This document shows positions 9,964 to 19,248 of a stretch of DNA of 64,000 bases, one piece after another. How positions within the stretch are numbered: position 1 is the first letter of the stretch; the number at the start of each line of letters is the position of its first letter. Source of the DNA: Arthrobacter sp. Hiyo8 (lineage in GTDB: Bacteria; Actinomycetota; Actinomycetes; Actinomycetales; Micrococcaceae); assembly GCA_001549895.1 (NCBI GenBank), contig AP014719.1, positions 310,001 through 374,000 on the forward strand, written 5' to 3'. The translations under genes were made by a program, and so were the position numbers. The notes below the pieces were generated by a model. The model made no database searches. It saw nothing but the letters and a program-made list of their open reading frames with translations, and was not told the origin of the DNA.

Positions 9964-11490
9964 CTATCCGACCGGGTTGGTCGTCTGGCACGTCTGGTCT
10001 TGGGCGGTCTGGGCAACCACGTCATTGGGCTTAGGGGCCGGAAGCGTCGGCTTGTTGCCTGCGGCGAAATCTTGCCCGGCGTAGAGCTGGACTCCCTGGA
10101 CGCTGGCGACCTGCTGCACGCTCGTCGCCGGCAACCCGAACATTGCGGCGACGTCCGCGGCAACGTCGGCAAAGCCTGCACCGTAGTAGACCATGGTCTG
10201 CGGCCGGGAGTCGGCTTGGATCCTGGCCAGCTTCGTGAAGCCTCCGGCGGAGAGAAGCGCTCCGATCTCCTGGCTTCTGCCGGTCACGCCCGTTCCATTT
10301 GCAACGGTGATCGGTTGAAGCGCCTTGTCGTATCCGGCCTTCGACGTTTCCGTGGAGGGAGCAGGGGACGCCGCGGCGCTTGGTGCGGGCTGGCTGAGGT
10401 CGGGGCTCTTGGTCAGGGCAGCAAAGAAGTTGCCCGCAGCCGGTTGGTCGAGGTCGAGCCGGTTGGGATCGGACGAGGCAGGGACATTGGGCACGGTGAT
10501 GAAGTTGACCTTGGCCGGGTCAATGTTTTTCAGCCTGCCCGCGATGGTCAAGAGGGCCGGGACCGAGGCGAGACCGTTGTCGACCGTGAGGTTCTTGGTG
10601 ACCGTATCGGCGATGCCCAGCATCTTTTGGGGGTTTCCGAGCGTGCCGTCAGCTTTGAGCTTCCGCACGAGGGAACCAAGGAACGATTGCTGGGCCTTGA
10701 TCCGTCCGAGGTCTCCGCCGTCGGAAAATGCATGGCGGGTGCGCAGGAAGGCAAGTGCCTGGTCACCTTCCACCTGTGAGGTGCCCTTGGGCAAATGCAA
10801 TCCGGAGTCAGGGTCGTTGACGGCGGTGCTCACACAGACGTCGACGCCGCCGACGGCTTTGGATAGTTCGGTCACGGCGTTGAAGTCGGCCATCATGAAG
10901 TGGTCAACTTCCAAACCCGTGAGCTTGTTGACGGTGTCAACAGCGCAGCCGATGCCTGCCTCGGCCATCGCGCTGTTGATCATCGCATTTTGCCGTTCAG
11001 GGTATTGCTTGCCGGTTTTGTTGTCAGTACAGGCCGGCACGTCGACCAACAAGTCGCGCGGGAAGCTGATCACGTTGACATGGTTGTTGTCCGCGGAAAT
11101 ATCCAGCAACATCATGACGTCCGATTGGCCGTAGCCGGAGGATTGGTCCGTGGTGCCGAACTGCCCGTTCTTACCGCTCCTGGTATCGGTACCCAGAACG
11201 AGGATTTGGAGACGGTCCTTGCTGTCGTCCACCGGTCCTTCCGTCCTGACGCCACCGGCACCGAGTGCGGACGATGAGATGTTGGACTGAAGGCGCCATA
11301 CCCAATACCCTCCAAACGCGATGACTGCGATCAGCAAGACGGCCACTGCGGCGCTGGTGATTTTGAACCAGCGGGGCGAACGGCGAAAGCTGAACCGCCG
11401 GCTGCGGGCAGCCAGTTTTCCCTGGCCCGGGTAGGCAACAGGGGGTGACTGACCCGGCTCCGGGCTGGGTGCATCGTGGCGAGTGACCAA
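9964..11490 (-). CDS. LytR-CpsA-Psr (LCP) family cell-wall polymer ligase
   Basis: Membrane-anchored enzyme expected to attach anionic or arabinogalactan-type polymers to peptidoglycan. Layout over 508 residues: cytoplasmic Arg-rich head (to about 40), one transmembrane helix (about 45-67), LCP catalytic domain with GTDTRSGKNGQ, the VISFPRDLLVDVP motif carrying catalytic Arg/Asp, and ALAFLRTRHAFSDGGDLGR. A Ser/Pro linker (about 385-405) leads to a C-terminal LytR_C domain (TVANGTGVTGRSQEIG). The TTG start at 11490 has GGAGAGG about 11 bases upstream. The frame is intact, which is notable for its length here. Confidence 0.95.
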   Translation of the reverse strand: MVTRHDAPSPEPGQSPPVAYPGQGKLAARSRRFSFRRSPRWFKITSAAVAVLLIAVIAFGGYWVWRLQSNISSSALGAGGVRTEGPVDDSKDRLQILVLGTDTRSGKNGQFGTTDQSSGYGQSDVMMLLDISADNNHVNVISFPRDLLVDVPACTDNKTGKQYPERQNAMINSAMAEAGIGCAVDTVNKLTGLEVDHFMMADFNAVTELSKAVGGVDVCVSTAVNDPDSGLHLPKGTSQVEGDQALAFLRTRHAFSDGGDLGRIKAQQSFLGSLVRKLKADGTLGNPQKMLGIADTVTKNLTVDNGLASVPALLTIAGRLKNIDPAKVNFITVPNVPASSDPNRLDLDQPAAGNFFAALTKSPDLSQPAPSAAASPAPSTETSKAGYDKALQPITVANGTGVTGRSQEIGALLSAGGFTKLARIQADSRPQTMVYYGAGFADVAADVAAMFGLPATSVQQVASVQGVQLYAGQDFAAGNKPTLPAPKPNDVVAQTAQDQTCQTTNPVG

Positions 11491-11605
11491 AAGGAACTAC
11501 CTCTCCAGGGGAAATACGGACGGCCCTATTGTAGCCGGGGCTCTGGGAAGCTTCCGTGAGGCCCGCGGCAGCAGGGCAGATCCCGCGCAATGATTCAATG
11601 GGAAC

Positions 11606-12236
11606 ATGACTCTGAGTTCACTTGCGGCGTTCGTCGGATTGTGCGTGATTTTGGCCCTCACACCGGCCCTGACTCGTTCCTCGTCCTGAGGTACAGCCTG
11701 TCGAACGTCAAGGCCGGCCTCTCGGCGGGCCTCGGGTCCTCGCTCGGCAGCATCTTCTGGGCAGGGCTTGTCGGCATAGGATTGGCGGCCCTTCTGGAGC
11801 AGTCGGCCGAGGCATACAGGGTAGTGAAAATCATCGGTCGCCTGTATCTGGTTTACCTAGGGATCAGCGCCTTTATCCACAGCCGGCGAGGACAGCCAGC
11901 CCACCAGGAACAGGACTCTGTCGAGGCGGGCCCCAAACTGCGTTCGACTTTCCTGGCGGGACTTGTTTCGTGCATGCTGAACCCCAAAGTGGCCTGTTTT
12001 TCCTCGCTGTGGTGCCCCAGTTCCTTCCTCCGGGGGAAGCGTCTTTTGGACTGACGATGTTGCTAGGAGTCATCGATTTCGTCATTTCGATGCTCTACCT
12101 CGGCGTCCTGTCCCTGGTGGCGACCAAAGCGGTTCTCTGGCTGAAGAGGCCATCTGTGACGAAAGCACTCGAACGGACGTCTGCCGCGATCCTCACGGCA
12201 CTTGGCCTGGGGACTGCGGTTTCGGCAAACAGCTGA
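11606..12236 (+). CDS. LysE/RhtB family amino-acid exporter
   Basis: Six-helix inner-membrane exporter of about 210 residues. The family signature LTPGPDS is recovered once a lost G near 11664 is restored. A second loss near 11993 breaks NPKVGLFFLAVVPQF, the conserved fourth-helix region. With both fixed the frame runs from ATG 11606 (MTLSSLAAFVGL) to 12236. Family members export lysine, threonine, homoserine or other small metabolites; the substrate cannot be told here. Confidence 0.9.
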
Positions 12237-12240
12237 GCGG

Positions 12241-12266
12241 GGATGACGCACGCCTTTGCGTCATCC
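12241..12266. terminator. Terminator after the LysE-type exporter
   Basis: A perfect 10-bp stem (12241-12250 with 12257-12266) with a 6-base loop is followed by TTCT. It begins 4 bases after the exporter stop codon. Confidence 0.85.
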
Positions 12267-12331
12267 TTCTGATCATCGCGGCGTTTCTCGAGGGGCGCAC
12301 CCGTTGCCGTCCAGTGCTTCCGCCGTCGGGC

Positions 12332-13740
12332 TCAATGCTCCGCGGCGACGGCCGGAACGCTGCGGTCAAACGCCGTCAGGAGAACCATCGAGGCGCCGAT
12401 TGCGACCAGGATCCACGCCAAAGTGTGGAAACCGGCGTCGGTGGCGGACGGCCCGAAGGCGATGCCGATGAGGCTGGAGGAGCCGATCGCGCCCAAGTAC
12501 ATTGACGTCCGCAGCAACCCGGAGGCCACCGCGATCTCCGCGGCAGTTGTTTGCAGGTACAGCGCCGCCTGATTCGCGAAACTGCTGAAACCGTTGGTCA
12601 GGCCCAGCAGCAAGGTCATTCCAATGAGCAGCCCGACGCCGGAGCTGTGGTTCACGAGCAGCATCACGCCTGCGGACAGTGTCAATGCGACGCCTGCAAG
12701 GATCAACGGCCAGCGGACCCACGCCCGGCTGGAGACGACCCGTGCCACGACAATGCTCAGCAGGCTTAACGGAATCAGAATCAGCCCCACCGCCGCGGGG
12801 TTGAGCCCCATACTTTGTTCCATCCACTGGCTGGTCCCGTACATCGAGGCATACGTGGCCAGGGCGGCCAGGATCGTACGCAGGTAGGTACGCTGCAGCG
12901 GTCCGTTCCTGCCCAGCATCCGGACGTCGATCAGTGGACTGCCCGCACGCCGCTCCCGCAACAGCAGCACCCCCGCGAGCACCACGGCCAGCACCGCAAG
13001 CCACCAGGCCGGCGTCGTGAGCGCCGAGAGGAACACCAGCAGCGAGACAATCGCACCGGCGAAGAGGCGATCCCCGGCAGGTCCAGCATGGTGAGCAGGC
13101 TAACCAGGCCCTGTTTGCGCACCGGCGCGTCTTTCGCTACTCCAAGCAAAGTGAAGGTGAAGGCCAGCAGGGCCAACGGAATGTTGAGTGCGAAAAGGGC
13201 CCGCCAGCCGAGCGCGCCGGCCAGCACTCCGCCGAGCGGCAAGCCGACGACGGCGGTCACCTGGGCCGCGATCGAAAAGTTGCCCAAGACGCGGCCCGGT
13301 ACGCCAATGCCGGACTCGTCGGCCCGCCGGCGGACCAGCGCCATCGCCGTCGGGTAGCACGCTGAGGTTCCGATGCCGATGAGTGCCCGCGAAATGAGCA
13401 GCACGCCCAGGTTGGGCGCCAGCACTCCGACGACTCCGGCCAGCAGAAGGATAGCGACGCCGGAAAGGAACACCCGCCTGGGCCCGAAGAGAACGGAGAG
13501 TTTCCCCATGGTCGGTTGGGCCACTGCGCTGCATAGATACAGGACGGAAATGAGCCCGGCGGTGGCGCCCGGACTCGACCGGAAGTCAGCCCCGATGCCC
13601 ACCAGCGCGGTGGCCATCATCGAACTGTTGATCGGGTTCAGGGTGGAGCCAAGCAGCAGCGGTGCCGTGAACCTCCAGCCGAGCGGGTTTGACGGCGGGT
13701 TCCGTGGCCTGCAGCCGGAGCGCCGGCCGCGTTCCGTGGG
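12332..13740 (-). CDS. MFS transporter (14-helix drug/metabolite type likely)
   Basis: Major facilitator with TM1 STLNPINSSMMATALVGIGA, motif A region GKLSVLFGPRRVFLSG, and motif C-like GLPLGGVLAGALGWR, the mark of drug:H+ antiporters. The frame breaks near 13066 in a CCCC/GGGG run; correction reads GDRLFAGAIVSLLVFLSAL and continues to the stop at 12332. The 5' end is not settled: the helix-1 frame is open back to 13743 but has no clear start codon, so another indel upstream is likely. A start at ATG 13620 would cut helix 1. Confidence 0.85.
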
Positions 13741-13803
13741 GAGTCAGCCCTCGGCTGCCCGTGTCAGCTGAGGGGCTCGATGGTTGGGCGGCGTCCCGCG
13801 CGG

Positions 13804-14369
13804 TCACGACCGGGTGGCTTTGAGAACGTCCAGGATTTCCTGCGTCGTGCCGGTCTCGCCCAGCCGGGGAAAAATCGTGCTGACGGAGTTTTCGTGGGCG
13901 TTCATGGTCAAATCAGTCATCGCGTCGAGTGCGAGGGTGACGTTAAAGCCGGATTCGTGGGCGCTCCGCGCAGTGGATTCCACGCCAATGCTCGTGGCGA
14001 CACCCGTCAGGACAACTTGCGTTACTCCGAGGTCTTCCAAGAGCGTGCCAAGACCGGTGTTGGTGAAGGCGCCCCAGGTCTTCTTCGTGACAAGGTGATC
14101 GCTCGGTTGCTGGTTCAGTTCGGGCAGGAGTTCGGCGAAATCGGCGGGGAACTCCCTTCCTGCAGTGCTGCCTTGATCTGTCCGGCCCGGCGCGCCGCCG
14201 GTGACGTTCACCAGTACCACGGGCAGTCCGTGGCTGCGGAAGGCGTCAGCCAGTGCAGCGGAGTTCCGCACGATTGGCTCAAGGGGATGAGCCTTCGGGA
14301 CGCAACGATTCCCCGCTGAAGGTCAACGATGATGAGGGCGGTCTGTGGGTCCAACGTGGTGATGGGCAT
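13804..14369 (-). CDS. Isochorismatase family cysteine hydrolase
   Basis: About 188 residues, alpha-beta-alpha hydrolase fold. Catalytic triad elements are visible: Asp in ALIIVDLQRGIV (about residue 15), Lys in HLVTKKTWGAF, and a nucleophile region LTGVATSIGVESTARSAHE where the usual Cys is replaced by Ser-Ile (VATSIGVE rather than VATxxCVE). That would abolish standard cysteine-hydrolase chemistry if the reading is right. The frame breaks near 14277. Start is ATG 14369. A MarR regulator lies 5 bases upstream in the same direction. Confidence 0.88.
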
Positions 14370-14374
14370 GGGTA

Positions 14375-14841
14375 TCACGGCTCCAGAAGGCGTTTGAGTA
14401 GGTGGATAGCGCCGGGCAAGCGTTCCTGCTCGTCCGGCGTGAGTTTGGACTGGATGGTGCGGTAGAGCCAATCAGCTTTGGCCGCCCGGCTGGCGCTGAT
14501 GCTCCTCCGGGCTTCGGTTGTGAGGGACAAGATCCGCTGGCGGCCGTCTGCCGGATCAGGGCCGCTCTCAACGAGTCCTGCGCTGGAAAGGGCGGAAATG
14601 ATGGCGCCCATGGACTGGGGACGCATTCCCTCTGCGCGGGCCAGCGCGGACAGGGTGGCCTGACCGTCACGATCCAAATGGATCAACACGGCCTTTTGCG
14701 CATTCGTCAGGTTGTCCACTTGGGTCGGGTTGTCCACTTGGGACTGCTCACGCAGCCGCCTGGTCAACTGGCCAATGAGGACACGAAGCTCCGCGGCAGC
14801 TTCGAGCATGCCCGTCGCGTCTGTATCCGGGTGGGGTTCAT
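14375..14841 (-). CDS. MarR family transcriptional regulator
   Basis: Winged-helix dimer regulator of about 155 residues. 'DGQATLSALARAEGMRPQSM' is the helix-turn-helix and 'DPADGRQRILSLT' the wing (conserved D-x-R-D/Q-R type). A base is missing near 14832 in the C run of the N-terminus, so an intact frame is seen only from Met at 14809. Correction gives a start at ATG 14841 (MNPHPDTDATGMLEAAAEL). It is transcribed with the isochorismatase gene. The promoter carries a perfect 13-bp inverted repeat, consistent with autoregulation. Confidence 0.92.
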
Positions 14842-14857
14842 AACAACGACGCTAGCA

Positions 14858-14893
14858 GATAGTAAGGCAAACTGAAAAGGTTGCCTTACTATC
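14858..14893. promoter_or_regulatory. Palindromic operator upstream of the MarR gene
   Basis: GATAGTAAGGCAA (14858-14870) is repeated exactly in inverted orientation at 14881-14893 with a 10-base spacer. It starts 17 bases before the MarR start codon and 25 bases from the end of the phzF-type gene, so it controls MarR-isochorismatase. The arm length and spacing fit a MarR dimer or two adjacent dimers. Confidence 0.85.
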
Positions 14894-14917
14894 CTGGTTT
14901 TGTGGGGCCTGGACTGG

Positions 14918-15783
14918 TTATGTGGGCTCGGCGATCTCCACAGCTTCGCCACTCACGACAATTCCGCCTTGCGGGGGAATATCGACCATGAGGACACTCG
15001 GGCGGCCGACGTGGCTGCCTTGGTGCACAATCACTCGGGTTGGGGTCTGCACGAGCGAAAGCAACCGGAGGTATGCGCCGAAAGCCGCGGCGGCTGAACC
15101 TGTCGCCGGATCTTCAGTGATGGTTCCCACGGGGAAAAGGTTGCGCGAGTCGAACTCGCCGCCAGCAATCTCGCAGAGCGTCGTGACGGTGCCGGCCCAG
15201 CCCTGGGCATCCATCAGCGCGCGCATGGCATCCGGGTTGAACACGTAGGAGTCGAAGGTGCTCCGTTCGGCGAAGACCAGGATGGGGTGCCAGTTTCCGG
15301 CGAAAGCGACCTTCGGAGGGTAGCCCGGGTGCAGTTCGCTTTGGCCCACGCCGAGCAATCCGAGCAGGGAATCCAGGACGCCGTCGGAGAACTCGGCAAT
15401 TTGGGTTCCACGCTCGTGAAGCTTGCCGTGGCCTCAGTGCCGCGGCCCGCCGTCTCAATCACCACGGGCCCTACCTCGGTGTCGAATACAAAGGTTCCCG
15501 CACCGTCGCGTCCTGAGAGCGCGACAGCCAAAGCGATAGTCGCGTGGCCGCAAAACGGTACCACGGCGATGGGGGAGAAGTACCGCACACGGTTTCGGCG
15601 GGCGTCCCCGTCAACGGCCATCTCGGTGACAAAGACCGTTTCCGCGTACCCGATCTCAGCCGCGATTGCCTGCATCCGTGAGTCGTCCAGGCCGCTTGCA
15701 TCCAGGACCACTCCTGCCGGATTTCCTCCTTCGGGGGTATCGGTAAAGGCGGCATAGCGCAGCACATCCGGGGTCTGTTCCAT
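14918..15783 (-). CDS. PhzF family phenazine-biosynthesis-like isomerase
   Basis: About 288 residues in the diaminopimelate-epimerase fold. N-terminal GGNPAGVVLD and CGHATIALAVAL, and C-terminal TEDPATGSAAAAFGAYL are the hallmark segments; true PhzF has a catalytic Glu near residue 45, here in the GYAETVFV segment. One A seems lost near 15398 (PKIAEFSDGVLDSLLG after correction). No phenazine genes are nearby, so it is probably one of the many PhzF homologues of unknown role. Start is ATG 15783. Confidence 0.9.
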
Positions 15784-15933
15784 CCGGATATCGTCGCACG
15801 GAAGCCGCCGCCATGACCGAATTCAGCGTTCGACGGCGCTACCGGGCAAAGGGCGTAAAGGCTTGGGAGAATGAGGGCACGTAGCGTGGATCCAGAAGGG
15901 GTCCGCGGCCGTTGTTCGACGGGGTGAAACGAC

Positions 15934-16227
15934 ATGAGGTTGACGACAACGACCAACGTCTCAGTGGACGGCGACCTGCTGGTCCCGGGCAGCGGCGTCC
16001 TGGTCCGATGGCTGCTCGCCAACGACTTCGTCGACTAACTCGATTTGCTCACCTATCCCGTGATCGTCGGCCAGGGCACACGGTTGTTCCCCGAATCCGG
16101 TCCGGACCGGGCGCTGGAGCTGCTCAGCTCACGTACGACGCCCCGGGGCATCACCATCCAGAGTTATCGACCCGCCGGGTGTCCGGAGTACGCAACATCC
16201 ACGGTGGATCCGGAGGATGTGTTCTGA
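15934..16227 (+). pseudogene. Remnant of a dihydrofolate-reductase-like (RibD C-terminal) protein
   Basis: The first 13 codons (MRLTTTTNVSVDG) match the start of bacterial DHFR-fold proteins. They are joined in frame to a C-terminal block (GSGVLVRWLLANDFVD, LDLLTYPVIVGQGTRLFPES). Family members are about 190-200 residues, so roughly 110 middle codons, including the cofactor and substrate site, are absent. There is also an in-frame TAA at 16035-16037 between FVD and LDLL. Unlike other broken genes here, this is not explained by a single lost base. A real pseudogene is likely. Confidence 0.82.
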
Positions 16228-16379
16228 GGCAGCCGGTGTGTGGCAAGCGTTGCGGCGTGAATATGGACTCGAAACGATCGCGGTTTGGATCCTGGTGGGG
16301 GAGGAGCCCCATGCTGGACCAGCGGAGCCCCGCCGGGAATTCCGTCTGGTGGGCAGCGTAACGCCACAACGAGCGCCTG
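16228..16379 (+). other. Short spacer with a possible 48-codon reading frame
   Basis: From GTG 16241 to a stop near 16387 the plus strand reads WQALRREYGLETIAVWILVG and onward. It has no ribosome site and no recognised family. It may be a decayed gene end next to the DHFR remnant, or chance in GC-rich DNA. Confidence 0.25.
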
Positions 16380-16889
16380 CTATTTGCTTTTGAAGCTGAG
16401 CGTGTCCGCTCCAGCCGTCCAGGTCAGAGTGTCCTTCACGAACGACATTTCTATGGGGCGACTGAGGAATTGCGTGACCCATTGCTCCTGAGCAGAAGAC
16501 TCGCCGGCGCAGCCCATTGCTCCAGCCGCGAGTTTGCCGAGTGTGAGGGTGTTCGCTGTGATGGTCGCCGGTCCACTGATCGGATTGCACGGGGTTTTCG
16601 CCGCGAACTGAAGCACCCCGTTGACGGAATACAGTTCCACTCTCAGCCCGCCTGCCGCCACCCAAGGCAGGGTGACGCCGTCGGATGTCCCCGAAATGCT
16701 GACGTATTGCGAACATGGGGCGGACGGCAGGAACGACGTGCACGTAACCACTGGAGGCGTGGAAACGGTCGGGGAAAGCGCTGGGACGTCCGGCCTTGTT
16801 TCGCCTACCGGGCCCGATGCACAAGAAGTCATTAGCAGGACGAAAAATAGTAGGCGAAAAGTGTTTTGCCACAATCGTGAATGCTTCAT
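16380..16889 (-). CDS. META/HslJ-domain lipoprotein
   Basis: A 169-residue secreted lipoprotein. Residues 1-23 form a signal peptide with a lipobox ending LLMTSC, so Cys-23 or so would be lipidated. A Pro/Thr-rich linker follows, then a C-terminal META-type domain: 'TITANTLTLGKLAAGAMGCA' and 'QWVTQFLSRPIEMSF', ending 'WTAGADTLSFKSK'. META domains occur in heat-shock HslJ and in adhesion or secretion proteins; the function here is unknown. The frame is intact, with AGGGGG just upstream of ATG 16889. Confidence 0.85.
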   Translation of the reverse strand: MKHSRLWQNTFRLLFFVLLMTSCASGPVGETRPDVPALSPTVSTPPVVTCTSFLPSAPCSQYVSISGTSDGVTLPWVAAGGLRVELYSVNGVLQFAAKTPCNPISGPATITANTLTLGKLAAGAMGCAGESSAQEQWVTQFLSRPIEMSFVKDTLTWTAGADTLSFKSK

Positions 16890-17373
16890 CGAATCCCCCT
16901 GAAGATGGAAGCTGATCGGAGCGTATACGTGGTCGGCGGCTTTGTCACTGGGCTTCGTTCGCCGGTTTGGTTGCCACTGCGCCCGGGGAGAAGCGGGGGT
17001 CTGGCAGGACCGATTTCGGCACCTGTGCGGCCGTCGGAAGAAGCGGATGTATTCGCAGAAACGGGCGAACGGTCTTTCGCAACTTTACATAATGTAGATT
17101 ATCGGCGTTAAAACCACGAGAGTGGGAGTAGCTGTGAGAACCCGTTCCTTTGTCGATTGCCAACCGGTCCAGCCGCTCGGTGAGCTCAGCGAAACGGACA
17201 AATGGGCTCCTACTAGAACTAGTAGCCCATCGCCTCAATTTGTGACGCAGAAGCTTTGAAAACCCGGAAACCGGTCGAGGAGCAGCTCCCGGAAAACAGC
17301 CGATGCCCCTCAAAACGTCCACATTTCCACGCCCTGCCATTGTCAACGGCATCTTCGTCGCCAACAATGAAGC
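16890..17373. other. Non-coding gap before the polyketide locus
   Basis: No supported gene in 484 bases. It is visibly richer in A/T in places (for example 17080-17110, 'cataatgtagattatcgg') than the surroundings. It holds a near-perfect palindrome CTACTAG-AA-CTAGTAG at 17210-17225. A 171-codon minus-strand frame covers most of it but looks like chance. Promoters for both flanking genes must lie here. Confidence 0.6.
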
Positions 17374-18506
17374 ATGCCGGTCTACGTGAGGTCTCTGGAA
17401 ACTGCCGTACCGCCCACAGTGCTTGTGCAACCACAGGCGCGCGACGTTTTTGCATCTCAACCCGGCCTGACACGGCTTGGATCCCGGCTGGTGCGAACCT
17501 GTTTTGATTCAGCAGCAATCGATACCCGATTCACCGCCGTCGCCGAATTGTCCCTTGATAACCACTCCGAGAATCCCTCGTTCTTCGACCCTGCCACGGG
17601 CCGTGTACTTAGCCCCAGCACCAAAGTCCGCAACGAAATCTTTGCCGTCGAAGCCACCAAATTGTTCATCGAGGCCGCCAAGGCCGCCGTCGGGAAATGT
17701 CCCGATATCGATTTACTTGACATAACCCATGTCATCACTGTTTCCTGCACGGGATTTTTCAATCCCGGCCCCGACTACAAAGTAGTCCGGGCCTCGGACT
17801 CAGCCCGGCGGTACAGCGCTATCACCTCGGCTTCATGGGTTGCTACGCCGCGTTCCCCGCCCTCCGCGCAGCCCGGCAGTTCTGCCAGGCCGACCCCTCT
17901 GCCGTCGTCCTCGTCATCTGCGTGGAGCTTTGCTCGCTCCACGTCCGGACCTCAAACGATCCGGACACCATCATGGGCTCGGCGATCTTTGCGGACGGCG
18001 CGGCAGCCGCCGTCGTAACTTCCCGCGAACCCGAAGGGCCGGACCCGGTGATCAGGCTCGATCACTTCGAGACAGTCCTGACGCCAGTCGGCGAAGAGGC
18101 CATGGCCTGGAACATCGGAGACGAAGGATTCGAAATGGTTCTCGGCACGTACGTGCCCCACATCATCGAGGAACACATCACAGGCGCGCTCGAACCGTTG
18201 CTTGCCCGGACCCTCCCTGGCAGGACTCCCCTACCGGGACATTACACATTGGGCCATCCATCCCGGCGGCCGCAGCATCCTCGACAAAGTCGAATCGAAG
18301 CTTGAACTCACCGAAGAACAGATGATTCCCGCCCGCGACGTCCTTCGCGACTACGGCAACATGAGCAGCGCCACTGTGCTCTTCGTCTTGAAACACATCC
18401 TGGGACAAACTCCGGCAGAGCGGGAGGAACGCATCTGTTCCATGGCATTCGGCCCGGCCTCACGGTGGAGACGGGACTGTTCACCAGGGTTTCCCCGACT
18501 CTGTGA
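17374..18506 (+). CDS. Type III polyketide synthase (chalcone/stilbene/alkylresorcinol synthase-like)
   Basis: Homodimeric ketosynthase of about 378 residues after correction. All three catalytic residues are visible in context: Cys in [13 protein letters not shown], His in [16 protein letters not shown] and Asn in [14 protein letters not shown]. The motif near the C-terminus reads [11 protein letters not shown], the usual thiolase-fold GxGL(T/S)xE. Breaks lie near 17793, around 18200 (net two bases) and near 18455. It is followed closely by a methyltransferase and an FAD monooxygenase, which suggests phenolic-lipid synthesis from a fatty acyl starter and malonyl-CoA. Starter and ring type cannot be read from sequence alone. 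Confidence 0.9.
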
Positions 18507-18519
18507 TGCCGGGTCTCTG

Positions 18520-19248
18520 ATGCTCGCCCACCCCCGCGCTGGCGGCTTTCTCGGCGAACGGGATGTGACCGCGGTGGAAGACATGGACCGTCCCGATTGC
18601 GAGCTTGACCGGCTCAACCGGAGTTACGCGCGGTTTCCGATCGTCAACGCCGTAGTTTCCGGCTGGCGGGCCACCTACAGCTCACGGATCAAGCCTTTGC
18701 TCACGACGGCGGTGCCCACCACGGTCCTTGACATCGGCTGCGGCGGTGGAGACGTCGCCCGTAACCTCGCTCGTCGTGCCGCGGCGGACGGCTATCAGCT
18801 GGAAATCACCGGAATCGACCCGGACGAGCGCGCCTTCCAGTTCGCCAACTCCGCTCCGCCGGTGGAGGGCGTGAGCTACCGGAAGGCCCTCAGCTCGGAG
18901 CTCGTGTCAGAAGGTCGCACATTCGACGTCGTTATTTCCAACCATGTCCTGCACCACCTGACCACCCCGGAACTCGCCTCGTTCCTTCACGATTCCGAGC
19001 AGCTTTGCCGCCGGATTGCCCTCCACAACGACCTCAAACGCAGCCGCATGGCCTACGCACTTTTCTGGGCAGGATCCTGGCCCCTCGGCATCGGTTCCTA
19101 CATCCACGGCGACGGCCTCACGTCCATCAGGCGCAGCTATACCGCGGCGGAACTTCGTGCGGCCACTCCCCCGGCCTGGACGGTTGAACCGAGCGGCTTG
19201 TGGCACAGCCTGCTGGTCTACCGGCCCGGCGAGGTCCGTGATGTTTGA
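18520..19248 (+). CDS. Class I SAM-dependent methyltransferase
   Basis: About 242 residues. Motif [19 protein letters not shown], acidic post-[11 protein letters not shown] and motif IV-like [12 protein letters not shown] place it in the UbiE/SrsB-type class. It starts 13 bases after the PKS stop (ATG 18520; start uncertain because the PKS end is frameshifted) and overlaps the next gene by 8 bases. Position suggests that it methylates a hydroxyl or ring carbon of the polyketide product, as SrsB does for alkylresorcinols; this is inference from synteny. The frame is intact. Confidence 0.9.
   Translation: MLAHPRAGGFLGERDVTAVEDMDRPDCELDRLNRSYARFPIVNAVVSGWRATYSSRIKPLLTTAVPTTVLDIGCGGGDVARNLARRAAADGYQLEITGIDPDERAFQFANSAPPVEGVSYRKALSSELVSEGRTFDVVISNHVLHHLTTPELASFLHDSEQLCRRIALHNDLKRSRMAYALFWAGSWPLGIGSYIHGDGLTSIRRSYTAAELRAATPPAWTVEPSGLWHSLLVYRPGEVRDV

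Noticed and set aside
14918..15783. Phenazine biosynthesis because of PhzF
   Set aside because: No other phz genes are nearby; lone PhzF homologues are common and mostly of unknown role.
16945..17460. 171-codon minus-strand frame in the gap before the polyketide synthase
   Set aside because: No ribosome site and no domain, and it overlaps the PKS start. Composition is unlike the real genes of the window.
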